Part shown: positions 38,132 to 46,824 of the stretch, piece by piece | Layout of the letters: each line of letters opens with the position of its first letter | Position numbering within the stretch: position 1 is the stretch's first letter | Assembly (NCBI GenBank): GCA_024692715.1 | Contig: JAILMH010000045.1 | Span: 1-49,702 of the forward strand | Length of the DNA: 49,702 nt | From: Lachnospiraceae bacterium | Lineage (GTDB): Bacteria; Bacillota; Clostridia; Lachnospirales; Lachnospiraceae | Reading direction: 5' to 3' | The notes under the pieces: generated by a model | What the model saw: the letters and a program-made list of their open reading frames with translations, nothing else | Database searches by the model: none | Told to the model about the DNA's origin: nothing | Position numbers and translations under genes: made by a program

Positions 38132-38135
38132 CTCA

Positions 38136-39212
38136 TTAAACGTAAATATATTTTGTTTTATCAAATACACTGTTTCCCTCGATCAGCCTGGTCTTATAAT
38201 AAACCTTCATGATCTCATCCGAACGGTGCTCTATTCTGTTTATTAGATGCTGAACCCCGGAATAATGCCTCTTAGTGTGGGTTCCCTTTATAAGCGTGAG
38301 CTCGATTCCCGGAATATCCTCACCCGGAAGAGCATCAAAACCAATAAGCGATATCTGCCTTGGGATCTTTATATTATGGGCAAGAAGCGACTTGATCACC
38401 CCCACCGAAACATAAGAACTCTCAAGCACAAAAGCCGTTACATGTTTAAGCCCCTTTTCCAAAAGAGCATCCATGTTCTGACTTATCTCCTGCACCTCAG
38501 AACCCAGGTGGATTATACGTTTTCTGGGGTCCGGACAATTTCTCAGAACCATCTCGGCCTCAAAGGCCGCACGTCTTTCCCTGAAATTAAAAATATCGCT
38601 GTTTTCCGCCATGTAGAGGATGTCTGAATGTCCGCAGTCCACAAGAGTGTCTACCGCACGCCTTATTCCTTCTTCGTTATCTACAAGATACGCATCAGCG
38701 CCCTCCTTGTAAAAAAGATTATCCCCGACGACCAGCGGTATATTAAGTTCTGTAAAGGGAAGGATATCCTGTCTGCTCATTTCTGCAGCATATATGTATA
38801 TTCCTTTTACATTTTTATCTTTGATCTCTTTTATAAGATTTTCAAACGTCTCAGTATTTTCAAGGAACTCTCGAAATATGCACTTATATCCATTACTCCT
38901 GCAGAGCTCTTTTAATCTTGCAGAAAATGAACCATATTCTCTGCCGCCTCTCCTCTTCACTCCCACATGAAGCTCATCAGCTCTTTCCATGATACTTCCA
39001 TTTTTCTTATAGGTAAGCACCATGACGCTGCCTTTAATACTCTCAGGCTTTGCATATTTTTCATTGAATTCACTGAGTTCCCGCTTTGTTATATAATCAA
39101 GTACTTTCTGCTTTGTTTCCGGATTTACTCCCGGCCTGTCATTGACAGCCAGTGAAACAGTAGCCTCAGAGATCCCAAGTGCCAAAGCTATATCTTTATT
39201 TTTTATTTTCAA
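38136..39212 (-). CDS. LacI-family transcriptional regulator
   Basis: The 358-residue protein has an N-terminal helix-turn-helix (KDIALALGISEATVSLAVND) followed by a periplasmic-binding-protein-like sugar-sensing domain with the family element DNEEGIRRAVDTLVDCGH. It starts with TTG at 39212, overlapping the stop of the BspA-like gene as TTGA. No other start keeps the helix-turn-helix whole, so its translation probably depends on reading the upstream gene. It likely controls the PTS/GH140-like pair downstream, its own operon, or both. A candidate operator lies at 40810-40826. Confidence 0.92.
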   Translation of the reverse strand: MKIKNKDIALALGISEATVSLAVNDRPGVNPETKQKVLDYITKRELSEFNEKYAKPESIKGSVMVLTYKKNGSIMERADELHVGVKRRGGREYGSFSARLKELCRSNGYKCIFREFLENTETFENLIKEIKDKNVKGIYIYAAEMSRQDILPFTELNIPLVVGDNLFYKEGADAYLVDNEEGIRRAVDTLVDCGHSDILYMAENSDIFNFRERRAAFEAEMVLRNCPDPRKRIIHLGSEVQEISQNMDALLEKGLKHVTAFVLESSYVSVGVIKSLLAHNIKIPRQISLIGFDALPGEDIPGIELTLIKGTHTKRHYSGVQHLINRIEHRSDEIMKVYYKTRLIEGNSVFDKTKYIYV

Positions 39213-40765
39213 ACCAAAAGTCCAAATAAAACCTTTCCACTGTTCCTGACGATATTCGGAGAAATTATTGTCTCCGGCTTTTCCGCTGTGAGCTGTGTTT
39301 TGGCCGGTACTTCTTTCCCCAGATTCACATATATTTTTCCGGATCTGTCATAAAATTTCCCCGGAAGCTCAATGATCAGATCCTTGCCTGCCTTCTTCGG
39401 TGCCTTTATCATCTTTAAGGATTTACAGGTCCAGAGACTGAAAGGCTTCTCTACTCCCGAAAGATCAAAGCCGCTAAGATCCAGCTTTTCAAGGGCCAGG
39501 CAATTACTGAAAACATTATTCATATTCTTAATGAGCGATGTATCAAAACTTTCAAGATTCAGCTCTTCAAGCTCTTCGCATCCACTGAACATGCTCTCCA
39601 TTGCCACAAGATTACCTGTTTCAAAGCTGCTCAGATCAAGCTCTTTAAGCGAATCACATTCATAGAACATCCAGTCCATATTTTCAACACGGGCAGTATC
39701 AAAGCCGCTAAGATCAAGGTCTGTAAGCTCCTTGCACTCAGCAAACATTCCCTGTACTCCACTGTCAACGATATAGTCGGTTTCAAGCCCGAGCCTCGGA
39801 GTCTTAAAGCTTCCTGTATCAAGCACTTCAAGAGTCGAGCATCCATTGAACATATTTTTCATATCATAGACATTGGTAGTGTCAAATTTCCTCAAGTCGA
39901 GTCCTGTGATCTTTGCACAATCACTGAACATTCCGGACATATCCATTACAGAGGCCGTATCAAAGCCGCTGACATCAAGTCCCGTAAGTGAGCTGCAGTT
40001 TGCAAACATGGATTTCATGCTTACAGTCTTCGAGGTCTTAAACCTGCTCACATCCAGCTTTTTAAGCATCCTGCAGTTATCGAACATGCACTGCATATCA
40101 CAGACGTTTGAAGTATCAAATCTGCTGACATCAAGTGTTTCAAGACTTTCACAACCGTCAAACATCCATGCCATATCAGTGACCTTTGAAGTGTTAAAGC
40201 TCTTCAGATCAAGCTTTTTAAGCTTTGAACATCCCTCAAACATACTGTACATGTATTCCGTATTTTCTGTATTAAATCTGCTGACATCAAGCTCTGTCAG
40301 CGAGCCGCAGCCTGAGAACATCTCTCTCATGCTCCTGGCATATCTTGTAAAGGTGTCTGCATCTTCAAAAGTTACAGAGGTCATATTGGCAAAGCCCGAA
40401 AACAGCCTAGAAAGATCTGAAGTCACGATATTTTTCCCGATCTTCACCGATCTGATATCGGTTTCATCCGGCTTTTCCATACCGTTTTCTGCAAAGCGTG
40501 CGAGAAGATTTTCAGAAACAGAGCTCATAAGCCCGTTTCCTTCCTGAGCTTCCAATTCTATACGCCCGCTGTCCTTATAATAATACGCAAAAACTAAATT
40601 CGCACTGACCTCTGATACATTCCATACTGCATCCGCCTGCCCCGAATCTACCCGGGCCACGTCCGCAGAAGGAAAACTTACCGTCGGCTCTGCCCATGCT
40701 TTAACCGGGATTCCGGAGAAAGTCATTATCATAAGCAGTATTACAAGTAGTTTTTTGTATTCCAT
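39209..40765 (-). CDS. BspA-like (DUF285) leucine-rich repeat surface protein
   Basis: The 518-residue protein has a signal peptide ending near AWA-EP, a non-repeated domain to about residue 140, then 11-12 repeats of about 22-24 residues. Each has the form MF-x-x-C-x-x-L-x-x-L-D-L-S-x-F-D-T-S-x-V-x-x-M, the DUF285/BspA type. Such proteins are usually surface adhesins or binding proteins. No LPXTG, SLH or choline-binding region follows; the C-terminus ends in a short hydrophobic GKVLFGLLV that may be a shortened anchor. ATG at 40765 has AAGGGG before it. Its tight coupling to a LacI gene is unusual. Confidence 0.88.
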   Translation of the reverse strand: MEYKKLLVILLMIMTFSGIPVKAWAEPTVSFPSADVARVDSGQADAVWNVSEVSANLVFAYYYKDSGRIELEAQEGNGLMSSVSENLLARFAENGMEKPDETDIRSVKIGKNIVTSDLSRLFSGFANMTSVTFEDADTFTRYARSMREMFSGCGSLTELDVSRFNTENTEYMYSMFEGCSKLKKLDLKSFNTSKVTDMAWMFDGCESLETLDVSRFDTSNVCDMQCMFDNCRMLKKLDVSRFKTSKTVSMKSMFANCSSLTGLDVSGFDTASVMDMSGMFSDCAKITGLDLRKFDTTNVYDMKNMFNGCSTLEVLDTGSFKTPRLGLETDYIVDSGVQGMFAECKELTDLDLSGFDTARVENMDWMFYECDSLKELDLSSFETGNLVAMESMFSGCEELEELNLESFDTSLIKNMNNVFSNCLALEKLDLSGFDLSGVEKPFSLWTCKSLKMIKAPKKAGKDLIIELPGKFYDRSGKIYVNLGKEVPAKTQLTAEKPETIISPNIVRNSGKVLFGLLV

Positions 40766-40809
40766 AAGCCCCACCCCTTTTAATTAGATTTTATCAATTT
40801 AGAGATGGT

Positions 40810-40826
40810 TTATAAACGATTTATAA
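40810..40826. promoter_or_regulatory. Candidate LacI-type operator
   Basis: TTATAAA-CGA-TTTATAA is a perfect 7-3-7 palindrome with a CG at its centre, as in LacI-family operators. It overlaps two leftward TATAAA elements, 45 bases upstream of the BspA-like start. Occupancy would block transcription of the bspA-like/lacI pair. Confidence 0.5.
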
Positions 40827-40897
40827 GAATTTTAGAAAGTACAATCCGCCCTTTGTCTCCCAAATCCCTTGAGCTTGCCCCCGGCAAATTTTGTATT

Positions 40898-40926
40898 CTT
40901 TGCTATAAATTATTCTTATAACAAAG
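40898..40926. repeat. Inverted repeat downstream of ribokinase
   Basis: CTTTGCTATAA (40898-40908) and TTATAACAAAG (40916-40926) pair at 10 of 11 positions around a seven-base loop. It lies 31 bases after the ribokinase stop. There is no U-run, so it is either a weak terminator or a binding site for the genes on either side. Confidence 0.45.
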
Positions 40927-40956
40927 TCACTTGAAATTTAAAAACTTAGGCAAATA

Positions 40957-41841
40957 TCATAATCCCTTTATCGAAACTTCATCTCTTGTCGGGATGGATG
41001 GAGCAGCGCCCGCTCTTGAACATGCGATAGATGCAGCCTTTGCCGCAAGCTTCATTCTCTCCTCCACCGGAAGTCCCTCAATGAGTCCCGCAAGGAAGTA
41101 CCCTGTGAAAGTATCGCCCGCTGCTGTTGTGTCTACTTTTCCGTCATTATAGCAGCACTGATCATAAACCTTTCCATCTGTCATGTACTTTGAACCATGA
41201 GAGCCCAACGTAAGCACTATATCTGCCTCAGGGAATTTTTCTCCTGAAGCTTCAAGTATTTCTTCCGGAGCCTCTTTTCCAGTGAGCTGATAACCTTCAA
41301 CCTCATTCATAAGAAATACTGAGATCTTGCTCATATCGCAGTTGTCAAGTCTTTTATTAAAAGGAGAAGGGTTGAGAACTATCTTTAATCCCTTCGCATA
41401 GGCCTGATCGATTATGTAATCAAGCTCATTGATCTCGTTCTGTAAAAGTATGATATCTCCCTTTTCAAAGTGACTTAAAACCTCATCCACATATTCTCTT
41501 GTTTGGGACATATTCGCACCGCCAAAAAGAAGGATACAGTTTTCAGCATTTTTATCCACCTGAATGATAGTGTGTCCGCTTCTTCCCTCAACAGTCTTTA
41601 CAAGCTCTGTCTTGACTCCGGAGTCAGCCATGAGCTTAATGAGATCTGCTCCATCTTCGCCCACCTGACCTGCGTGATAGACCTCTGCGCCGGCACGGGC
41701 TATTGCTATGGACTGATTAAGTCCCTTTCCTCCACAGTAAGTATTCATCTCATGTGTAGACTGAGTCTCCCCCGGCGCTACTATATGATCTACAGAGTAA
41801 GTGTAATCATAGTTAAGTGAACCAAAGTTTAAAATCTTCAT
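40957..41841 (-). CDS. rbsK: Ribokinase-like PfkB kinase
   Basis: This 294-residue PfkB-family kinase has GGKGLNQSIAIARAG near residue 37, the substrate-side GQVGEDG and the catalytic/anion-hole element DTTAAGDTF close to the C-terminus. Ribokinase turns D-ribose into ribose-5-phosphate for the pentose phosphate pathway. RbsD next door makes this assignment likely, but a relative acting on another pentose cannot be excluded. ATAAGGAG precedes the ATG. It is the last enzyme gene of the long operon that begins beyond the right edge. Confidence 0.88.
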   Translation of the reverse strand: MKILNFGSLNYDYTYSVDHIVAPGETQSTHEMNTYCGGKGLNQSIAIARAGAEVYHAGQVGEDGADLIKLMADSGVKTELVKTVEGRSGHTIIQVDKNAENCILLFGGANMSQTREYVDEVLSHFEKGDIILLQNEINELDYIIDQAYAKGLKIVLNPSPFNKRLDNCDMSKISVFLMNEVEGYQLTGKEAPEEILEASGEKFPEADIVLTLGSHGSKYMTDGKVYDQCCYNDGKVDTTAAGDTFTGYFLAGLIEGLPVEERMKLAAKAASIACSRAGAAPSIPTRDEVSIKGL

Positions 41842-41865
41842 AAAAATCTCCTTATAATAACAATA

Positions 41866-41885
41866 CCCCCGACAGCCGCCGGGGG
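41866..41885 (-). terminator. GC-rich hairpin between rbsD and rbsK
   Basis: CCCCCGAC (41866-41873) pairs with GCCGGGGG (41878-41885) around a four-base loop, with one wobble. Only a weak U-rich stretch follows leftward, so it may be a partial terminator or an mRNA stabiliser ahead of rbsK. Confidence 0.55.
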
Positions 41886-41892
41886 ATTTTTC

Positions 41893-42288
41893 TCAGAATG
41901 CACAGTCAGCACTGCATATGATATTTGGATAAGGACTGAATTCTCCTGTCCTCACCGCAAATTTAATATCCGCAGACATTGCTTTTAATTCTGTGTGTGG
42001 CACATATGTGCAGTTTATATCCTTGAGTTTCCCCTGAATATATGAAAGAAGCTCAGGATTTTTTTCTTTGATCTCAGCTGCGAGCCAGTATTCTTCAACG
42101 CCCTCTTCCTCAAATATCGCATCACAGACCTGACGGAACGAAGGAACCCCTCCGACTACGGCAAGATCAATGATCTCGACACCCTTAGGTATCGGCATGC
42201 CTGCATCAGCTATCATAAACCTGTCTTTATGTCCAAGTGCGGCAAGCTCGGCCGCAAGCTTCCTGTTTATTATACCCTTTTTCTTCAT
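41893..42288 (-). CDS. rbsD: D-ribose pyranase
   Basis: The 131-residue protein matches RbsD from MKKKGIINRKLAAELAALGH, where the last His is the family's catalytic residue, to the C-terminal EFSPYPNIIC. RbsD interconverts the pyranose and furanose forms of ribose so that ribokinase can use the sugar. I chose ATG at 42288: it gives the family's usual length and start, with AAGGTG before it, while a longer frame to 42435 runs back through the permease gene and is not real. It lies 22 bases after the permease stop. Confidence 0.95.
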   Translation of the reverse strand: MKKKGIINRKLAAELAALGHKDRFMIADAGMPIPKGVEIIDLAVVGGVPSFRQVCDAIFEEEGVEEYWLAAEIKEKNPELLSYIQGKLKDINCTYVPHTELKAMSADIKFAVRTGEFSPYPNIICSADCAF

Positions 42289-42310
42289 AGATTTACAGAC
42301 ACCTTTCGTA

Positions 42311-43348
42311 TTACTTATTCTCGTTTCTTGACTGAAGAGCCATCTTAGCCTCCATGTTTCTCTGCATCTGATCGATAACGACTGCTGCAATGATAACGAA
42401 ACCACGGATGACCTTCTGCCAGAACTCAGAAACACCGCACATTGTCATACCATCATTGATAACACCTATTACAAAGGCACCTACTATAGTTCCGACTATG
42501 GTTCCTGAACCGCCTGCCATGGATGTACCGCCAAGTACTGCTGCTGCGATGGCATTCATTTCCCACGAATCACCTGATGCCGGATGAGCTGCTGCAAGCT
42601 GTGCGGTATTGATAAGACCGACAATTGCTGCCATTACACCAGAAATGATGTAAACGATTATCTTTACCTTATCGGCTTTTATACCTGAAAGTCTTGCAGA
42701 TCTTTCATTACCGCCGACAGCAAGCACATGCCAGCCAAAGGCTGTCTTTTTAAGAAGCACTGCACCGATAACTGCAAGTATCAAAAAGATCACCGCACCT
42801 ACAGGGATTATTCCGATAGAACCTCCGATACTCTTAAACCCTGTATTTCCAAGTCCTTCTTCACCTGCAATAGAAGAAAATGTAGCTCCACCTGAACGCA
42901 GATTTGCAAAACCTCTGCAGATATACATTGTTCCAAGTGTTGTTATAAACGGCGCAACTCCAAGCTTTGTTATTATAAAGCCATTTACCAGACCTACAAG
43001 ACCACCGAGTATAATACTGAAGATAACGATCATCGGAACACTGAAATAAAGTGTCACTCCGGCAAACTGAAGCGTTACACCTTCCTGTATCATTCCTCCG
43101 GCGATCATGCCCGCAAGTCCAACCACAGAACCTACAGAAAGATCGATTCCTCCGGTAATTATTACAAAAGTCATACCTATTGCCAGGATACCGTAAAGGG
43201 CAACGTGCTTGGCAAGCATTGTGAGGGTTGTGACCTGTAAAAATTTATTATTTGCAATACTGAAAAAGATCAGCAAAACAACCAGTACGATAAATGTACG
43301 GCCCTTCATAAGGGTCATCATTAATTTTGAGTTATCCTTACTTTTCAT
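42311..43348 (-). CDS. Sugar ABC transporter permease, RbsC type
   Basis: The 345-residue protein has about eight to ten membrane helices and the RbsC-family landmarks IAIGMTFVIITGGIDLSVGS, GLVNGFIITKLGVAPFI and AVLGGTSMAGGSGTI. It forms the channel with the RbsA-type ATPase, whose stop overlaps its start by four bases (43345-43348). Specificity, ribose or another pentose, cannot be told from the permease. Confidence 0.95.
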   Translation of the reverse strand: MKSKDNSKLMMTLMKGRTFIVLVVLLIFFSIANNKFLQVTTLTMLAKHVALYGILAIGMTFVIITGGIDLSVGSVVGLAGMIAGGMIQEGVTLQFAGVTLYFSVPMIVIFSIILGGLVGLVNGFIITKLGVAPFITTLGTMYICRGFANLRSGGATFSSIAGEEGLGNTGFKSIGGSIGIIPVGAVIFLILAVIGAVLLKKTAFGWHVLAVGGNERSARLSGIKADKVKIIVYIISGVMAAIVGLINTAQLAAAHPASGDSWEMNAIAAAVLGGTSMAGGSGTIVGTIVGAFVIGVINDGMTMCGVSEFWQKVIRGFVIIAAVVIDQMQRNMEAKMALQSRNENK

Positions 43349-44901
43349 TTCTGACTCTCCTTTTTCCCGTTATCTGTATGATGTCCCGCATATGAAGCAA
43401 GTACAAGGTTGTCCTCTGTGATCTCTTCACCGAGTAGTTCCCCTGTCTTTAATCCATTTGACAGAACCATTATGCGATCGGCAATAGCCATGATTTCTTT
43501 AAGCTCTGAGGAAACGACTATTATCGAAAGTCCTTCCTCTGCATATTTGTGAATGATATCAAAAACTTCCGTTTTCGCACCTATGTCGATACCTCTGGAT
43601 GGCTCATCCAAAAGAAGAATCTTAGGGCCGGTCAAAATACATTTACCTATGACTACCTTTTGCTGGTTTCCGCCTGAAAGAGAAAGGATCGGAAGGCTCT
43701 TATCCGCAACCTTGATATGGATGTCCTTTATCTCTTCTTCTACTTTTTCAGCCTGCTTCTTTTCATCTACAAAGAAGCCGCCGCGTCTGTAATCCTTGAT
43801 TGCAGAAAGAGAAAGATTGTGCTCGATATCAAGCGACTGCACAAGTCCCATCGCCTGCCTGTCTTCTGGAACTATTGCAAAGCCTCTTTCTATCTGCTCC
43901 GCAATACTTCCGGCTTTGATCTCTTTTCCTTCAAGGAATATCTTTCCTGTACTTTCAGGATGCATACCCATGAGACATTCAAAGACCTCTGAACGTCCTG
44001 CTCCCAAAAGCCCATAAATACCAAGGATCTCACCCTTCTTAAGATCAAACGAAACATCGTTTACCAAAAATCCTCCGCCACGCTTCGGAAGAGAAAGATG
44101 CTCGACCCTTAAAATTTCAGGCTGTTTTTTCAGATCTATCGTACGAGGTATCCTTCTGTAGGACTTATCAGTACCTACCATGTTCTTTACTATCCATGAA
44201 AGCTGAATATCCTTGACATCAGCATCTGCAACGTACTTACCGTCTCTGAGTATCGTTACATGATCTCCGATCTCCATTATCTCCTCAAGTCTGTGTGAGA
44301 TATACACGATCGAGATCCCCGCTGCTGTAAGCTCTCTCATGATCTTAAAGAGTACCTGTACCTCTGCCGTGGAAAGTGATGAGGTAGGCTCATCCATAAT
44401 GAGTATCCGGAGGTTATTCTGCAAAAGATTTCTCCCGATCTCGATCATCTGCTGCTGGCCTACTCTCAGATCTCCGACCATGGTATTCGGGTCCATCTCA
44501 TGCTCCAGACGCTGAAGTACCTTCTTTGCACCTTCGCTGTGAGCCGAATCATTTAAGAAAAAGCCCTTTTTCTGCTCATGGCCCATATAGATATTTTGAT
44601 AAATATTTAAATTCGGAAATAAACTGAGTTCCTGATGAATGATGCCAATACCGTGTTCCCTTGCCGCATTGGTATCCTTAAGGACTATCTCCTTTCCGTC
44701 CATGTACATAGTACCTGCGGACGGATGCTCAATTCCCGCTATCATTTTCATTAGTGTTGATTTGCCGGCACCGTTCTCACCTATAAGTACATTTACTTTT
44801 CCTTTAAGTACGTCAAATGAAACTCCATCAAGAGCCTTGGTACCGGGGTAAATTTTATCGATCTTCTCGCAATGGAGTACTACATTCGGATCGTCAAACA
44901 T
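43345..44901 (-). CDS. Sugar ABC transporter double ATPase, RbsA type
   Basis: The 518-residue protein has two tandem ABC domains. The first has Walker A GENGAGKST, the signature region VGQQQMIEIGR and Walker B ILIMDEPTSSL. The second has a degenerate Walker A (GLLGAGRSE), signature LSGGNQQKVVIGK and Walker B ILLLDEPSRGID. This asymmetry is typical for RbsA/MglA/XylG ATPases of uptake family 2. AAAGGAGG stands before the ATG. It powers the RbsC-type permease that overlaps its end. Confidence 0.96.
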   Translation of the reverse strand: MFDDPNVVLHCEKIDKIYPGTKALDGVSFDVLKGKVNVLIGENGAGKSTLMKMIAGIEHPSAGTMYMDGKEIVLKDTNAAREHGIGIIHQELSLFPNLNIYQNIYMGHEQKKGFFLNDSAHSEGAKKVLQRLEHEMDPNTMVGDLRVGQQQMIEIGRNLLQNNLRILIMDEPTSSLSTAEVQVLFKIMRELTAAGISIVYISHRLEEIMEIGDHVTILRDGKYVADADVKDIQLSWIVKNMVGTDKSYRRIPRTIDLKKQPEILRVEHLSLPKRGGGFLVNDVSFDLKKGEILGIYGLLGAGRSEVFECLMGMHPESTGKIFLEGKEIKAGSIAEQIERGFAIVPEDRQAMGLVQSLDIEHNLSLSAIKDYRRGGFFVDEKKQAEKVEEEIKDIHIKVADKSLPILSLSGGNQQKVVIGKCILTGPKILLLDEPSRGIDIGAKTEVFDIIHKYAEEGLSIIVVSSELKEIMAIADRIMVLSNGLKTGELLGEEITEDNLVLASYAGHHTDNGKKESQK

Positions 44902-44919
44902 AAATGGTTCCTCCTTTGA

Positions 44920-45510
44920 TCATTTAACTGTCACAGATACCGGTGTAACAACGATATTTCCGCTTGAATCTGTCTTAAAGCATCCAACGACTTCGACATC
45001 CTTATTTACCGTACCTTCTCCTATACCGCCTGCTTCAATAACATCCGAAAGAACATTTTTATTTAAGGTTCTTCCGTATTCTGACCATTCTGTCTGATTG
45101 GTAAAATCCTGAAAAGCCTTTACTGTCTGGCAGTCACGTACTGTAGTTCCAGGTATTACTGAACCGACAAGTACACGTACCTCTGCATCTACTCCATCAA
45201 CATCAACTTTCAAATATCCCTTAGGTGTATCTGTATTTAATTCAGATACCTTTCCTGAGAATTTAACTGCATATGTTTTTCCTGTTTCAAGGTTTCCTGC
45301 AACGCTTGAAAGTTCCTCTGCCTTGCCAACGATCTCTTCTGCTACAGATGCCCATGTATCTGATGCCTGCTGTCCGACATCCGCTGTCTGCGCTCCTGTG
45401 AACTGTGCTTCCTGACCGATAGGTACAACTGTAACAATACCGCAGCCTGATGCCAATGACGCAGTAAGCATTAATGCAATTGCTATTCCGGCTGAATTTC
45501 TCTTTTTCAT
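44920..45510 (-). CDS. DUF2291 lipoprotein of sugar ABC operon
   Basis: The 196-residue protein has lipobox ASGC with Cys23. The mature protein begins GIVTVVPI and holds an FTNQTEW element near the middle and VEVVGCF near the end, fitting DUF2291. That family is encoded beside RbsABC-like transporters in several phyla, often with split transketolase and sugar kinase genes as here. The role is unknown, perhaps helping ligand capture at the membrane. ATG at 45510 follows AGGAAGGA; the upstream in-frame start at 45543 would put 11 residues before the signal. Confidence 0.88.
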   Translation of the reverse strand: MKKRNSAGIAIALMLTASLASGCGIVTVVPIGQEAQFTGAQTADVGQQASDTWASVAEEIVGKAEELSSVAGNLETGKTYAVKFSGKVSELNTDTPKGYLKVDVDGVDAEVRVLVGSVIPGTTVRDCQTVKAFQDFTNQTEWSEYGRTLNKNVLSDVIEAGGIGEGTVNKDVEVVGCFKTDSSGNIVVTPVSVTVK

Positions 45511-45569
45511 TAGAATCCTTCCTGCGCAATGGACATGCGCCAAATAATGACTTTGATCAAAAATACATA

Positions 45570-45602
45570 ACCTGCAGCTGCAGGGAAAATGCAGCTGCAG
45601 GT
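45570..45602 (-). terminator. Perfect 13-base hairpin after the SBP gene
   Basis: ACCTGCAGCTGCA (45570-45582) pairs perfectly with TGCAGCTGCAGGT (45590-45602) around a seven-base loop. Leftward it is followed by UAUGUAUUUUU, a loose U-run. As genes downstream belong to the same transporter, it is best read as an attenuating or mRNA-protecting hairpin that keeps the binding protein in excess. Confidence 0.78.
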
Positions 45603-45616
45603 CGCCTAAGTGTCAA

Positions 45617-46708
45617 TTATTCTGAATAAACAAATCCTGAAAGCTTATCTACATTGTCAGCAGTGATGACTACGCAAGGGATAAGCTGCTTCTCTGATTC
45701 CGGAGCTGTGCCGTTAAGATAAGCATCGCCTTCCTCTACTGCTGTCTGAGTGATCATTGCGATCTGCTGAAGAGCTGTGCCGACCATCTGTCCGCTCTTG
45801 ATAAGTGCACCGGCATCATCAGAGCCATCAACACCAATGATCTTGATGTCATCTCTGCCTGCATCCTTAACAGCAGCTGCCGCACCACATGCCATTGTAT
45901 CGTTTCCGCAAATGATACCTGTGATCTCAGGGTTTGACTGAAGGATAGTCTCTGTCTTCTCATAAGCCTCTGTCTGATCCCAGTTTGCTGACTGCTGTGC
46001 GACCATTTCCATATCTGTGTACTGGTCGATAACTGAATGGAAATTGTCTGAACGAACCTGGCAGTTTGTATCTGACTCAAGGCCAAGGAGCTCAGCATAC
46101 TTTCCTGTATACTCCATTGACTCGCAGAAAGCTTCTGCAACATCAGCTGCGCCCTGTGCATTATCTGCAACGAGCTGTGCTGCTGCAACGCCGTCCTTAT
46201 TGATCTCACGGTCTACAAGGAATGTAGGGATACCTGCATCTCTTGCCCTCTGAACAGCTTCTACAGAAGCATCAGCGCCTGCATTATCACATACGATAAA
46301 TGCTGCCTTATCTGCAATTGCCTGATCAAAAAGATCTGACTGCTTTGCTGCGTCATCATCATGTGAGAAGCACTTTACCTCATAGCCAAGTTCTTCACCC
46401 TTTGAAGTTGAAATATCCTGTACTGTTTTGAAATATACATTAGATGTGGATGGTGTAATGCAATAGATTATCTTAGAACCGCCGCCCGGAAGAAGCTCTG
46501 CTGAAGCTGCTGCAGTCGATGCTGTCTCCTCAGTCTCTGCTGTGGTCTCAGCTGCTGCCTCTGTAGAAGCTGCCTCTTCTGAAGCAGCTTCAGGAGCTTC
46601 GCTCGGAGCTGCACTTGAAGCATTCGGAGCTGTTGAGCTGCTTCCGCATGCTGCAAGTGTGAATGTCATTGTCATTGCTGCTACGATCGCTACAATTTTC
46701 TTTTTCAT
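45617..46708 (-). CDS. Sugar ABC transporter substrate-binding lipoprotein, RbsB type
   Basis: The 363-residue protein has lipobox LAAC (Cys21), then a linker of about 50 residues made nearly only of Ala, Ser, Glu and Thr, then a Peripla_BP_4 domain beginning IIYCITPSTSNVYFKTV. It has the family elements VDREINKDG and IGVDGSDDAG near the end. It would capture the sugar outside and hand it to the RbsC/RbsA-type transporter. The long low-complexity linker lifts the binding domain from the membrane. ATG at 46708 follows AAAGGAG. The 116 bases to the kinase gene show no clear promoter. Confidence 0.95.
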   Translation of the reverse strand: MKKKIVAIVAAMTMTFTLAACGSSSTAPNASSAAPSEAPEAASEEAASTEAAAETTAETEETASTAAASAELLPGGGSKIIYCITPSTSNVYFKTVQDISTSKGEELGYEVKCFSHDDDAAKQSDLFDQAIADKAAFIVCDNAGADASVEAVQRARDAGIPTFLVDREINKDGVAAAQLVADNAQGAADVAEAFCESMEYTGKYAELLGLESDTNCQVRSDNFHSVIDQYTDMEMVAQQSANWDQTEAYEKTETILQSNPEITGIICGNDTMACGAAAAVKDAGRDDIKIIGVDGSDDAGALIKSGQMVGTALQQIAMITQTAVEEGDAYLNGTAPESEKQLIPCVVITADNVDKLSGFVYSE

Positions 46709-46824
46709 AAACCCTTCTCCTTTTCTAGGAAACATAAATTAATAAATATTTATATCCATATGCAGCTTTTGCATACGATACCTACCCGTTATTCATCGAT
46801 CGATCAAAAGTCCCCACTCTTTTC

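Noticed and set aside
39500-40330. Regular DNA repeats that could suggest a CRISPR or tandem repeat array
   Set aside because: The period is that of the DUF285 protein repeat (about 22-24 codons) and the copies differ as protein-coding repeats do; no identical repeat with unique spacers.
39873-40547. Long rightward open frame of about 224 codons opposite the BspA-like gene
   Set aside because: It mirrors the repeated leucine-rich units of the opposite strand, has no ribosome site and low-complexity content typical of an antisense shadow.
42289-42435. Longer rbsD reading frame extending upstream
   Set aside because: The extra 49 codons overlap the permease gene in another frame and have no RbsD similarity; the family start is at 42288.
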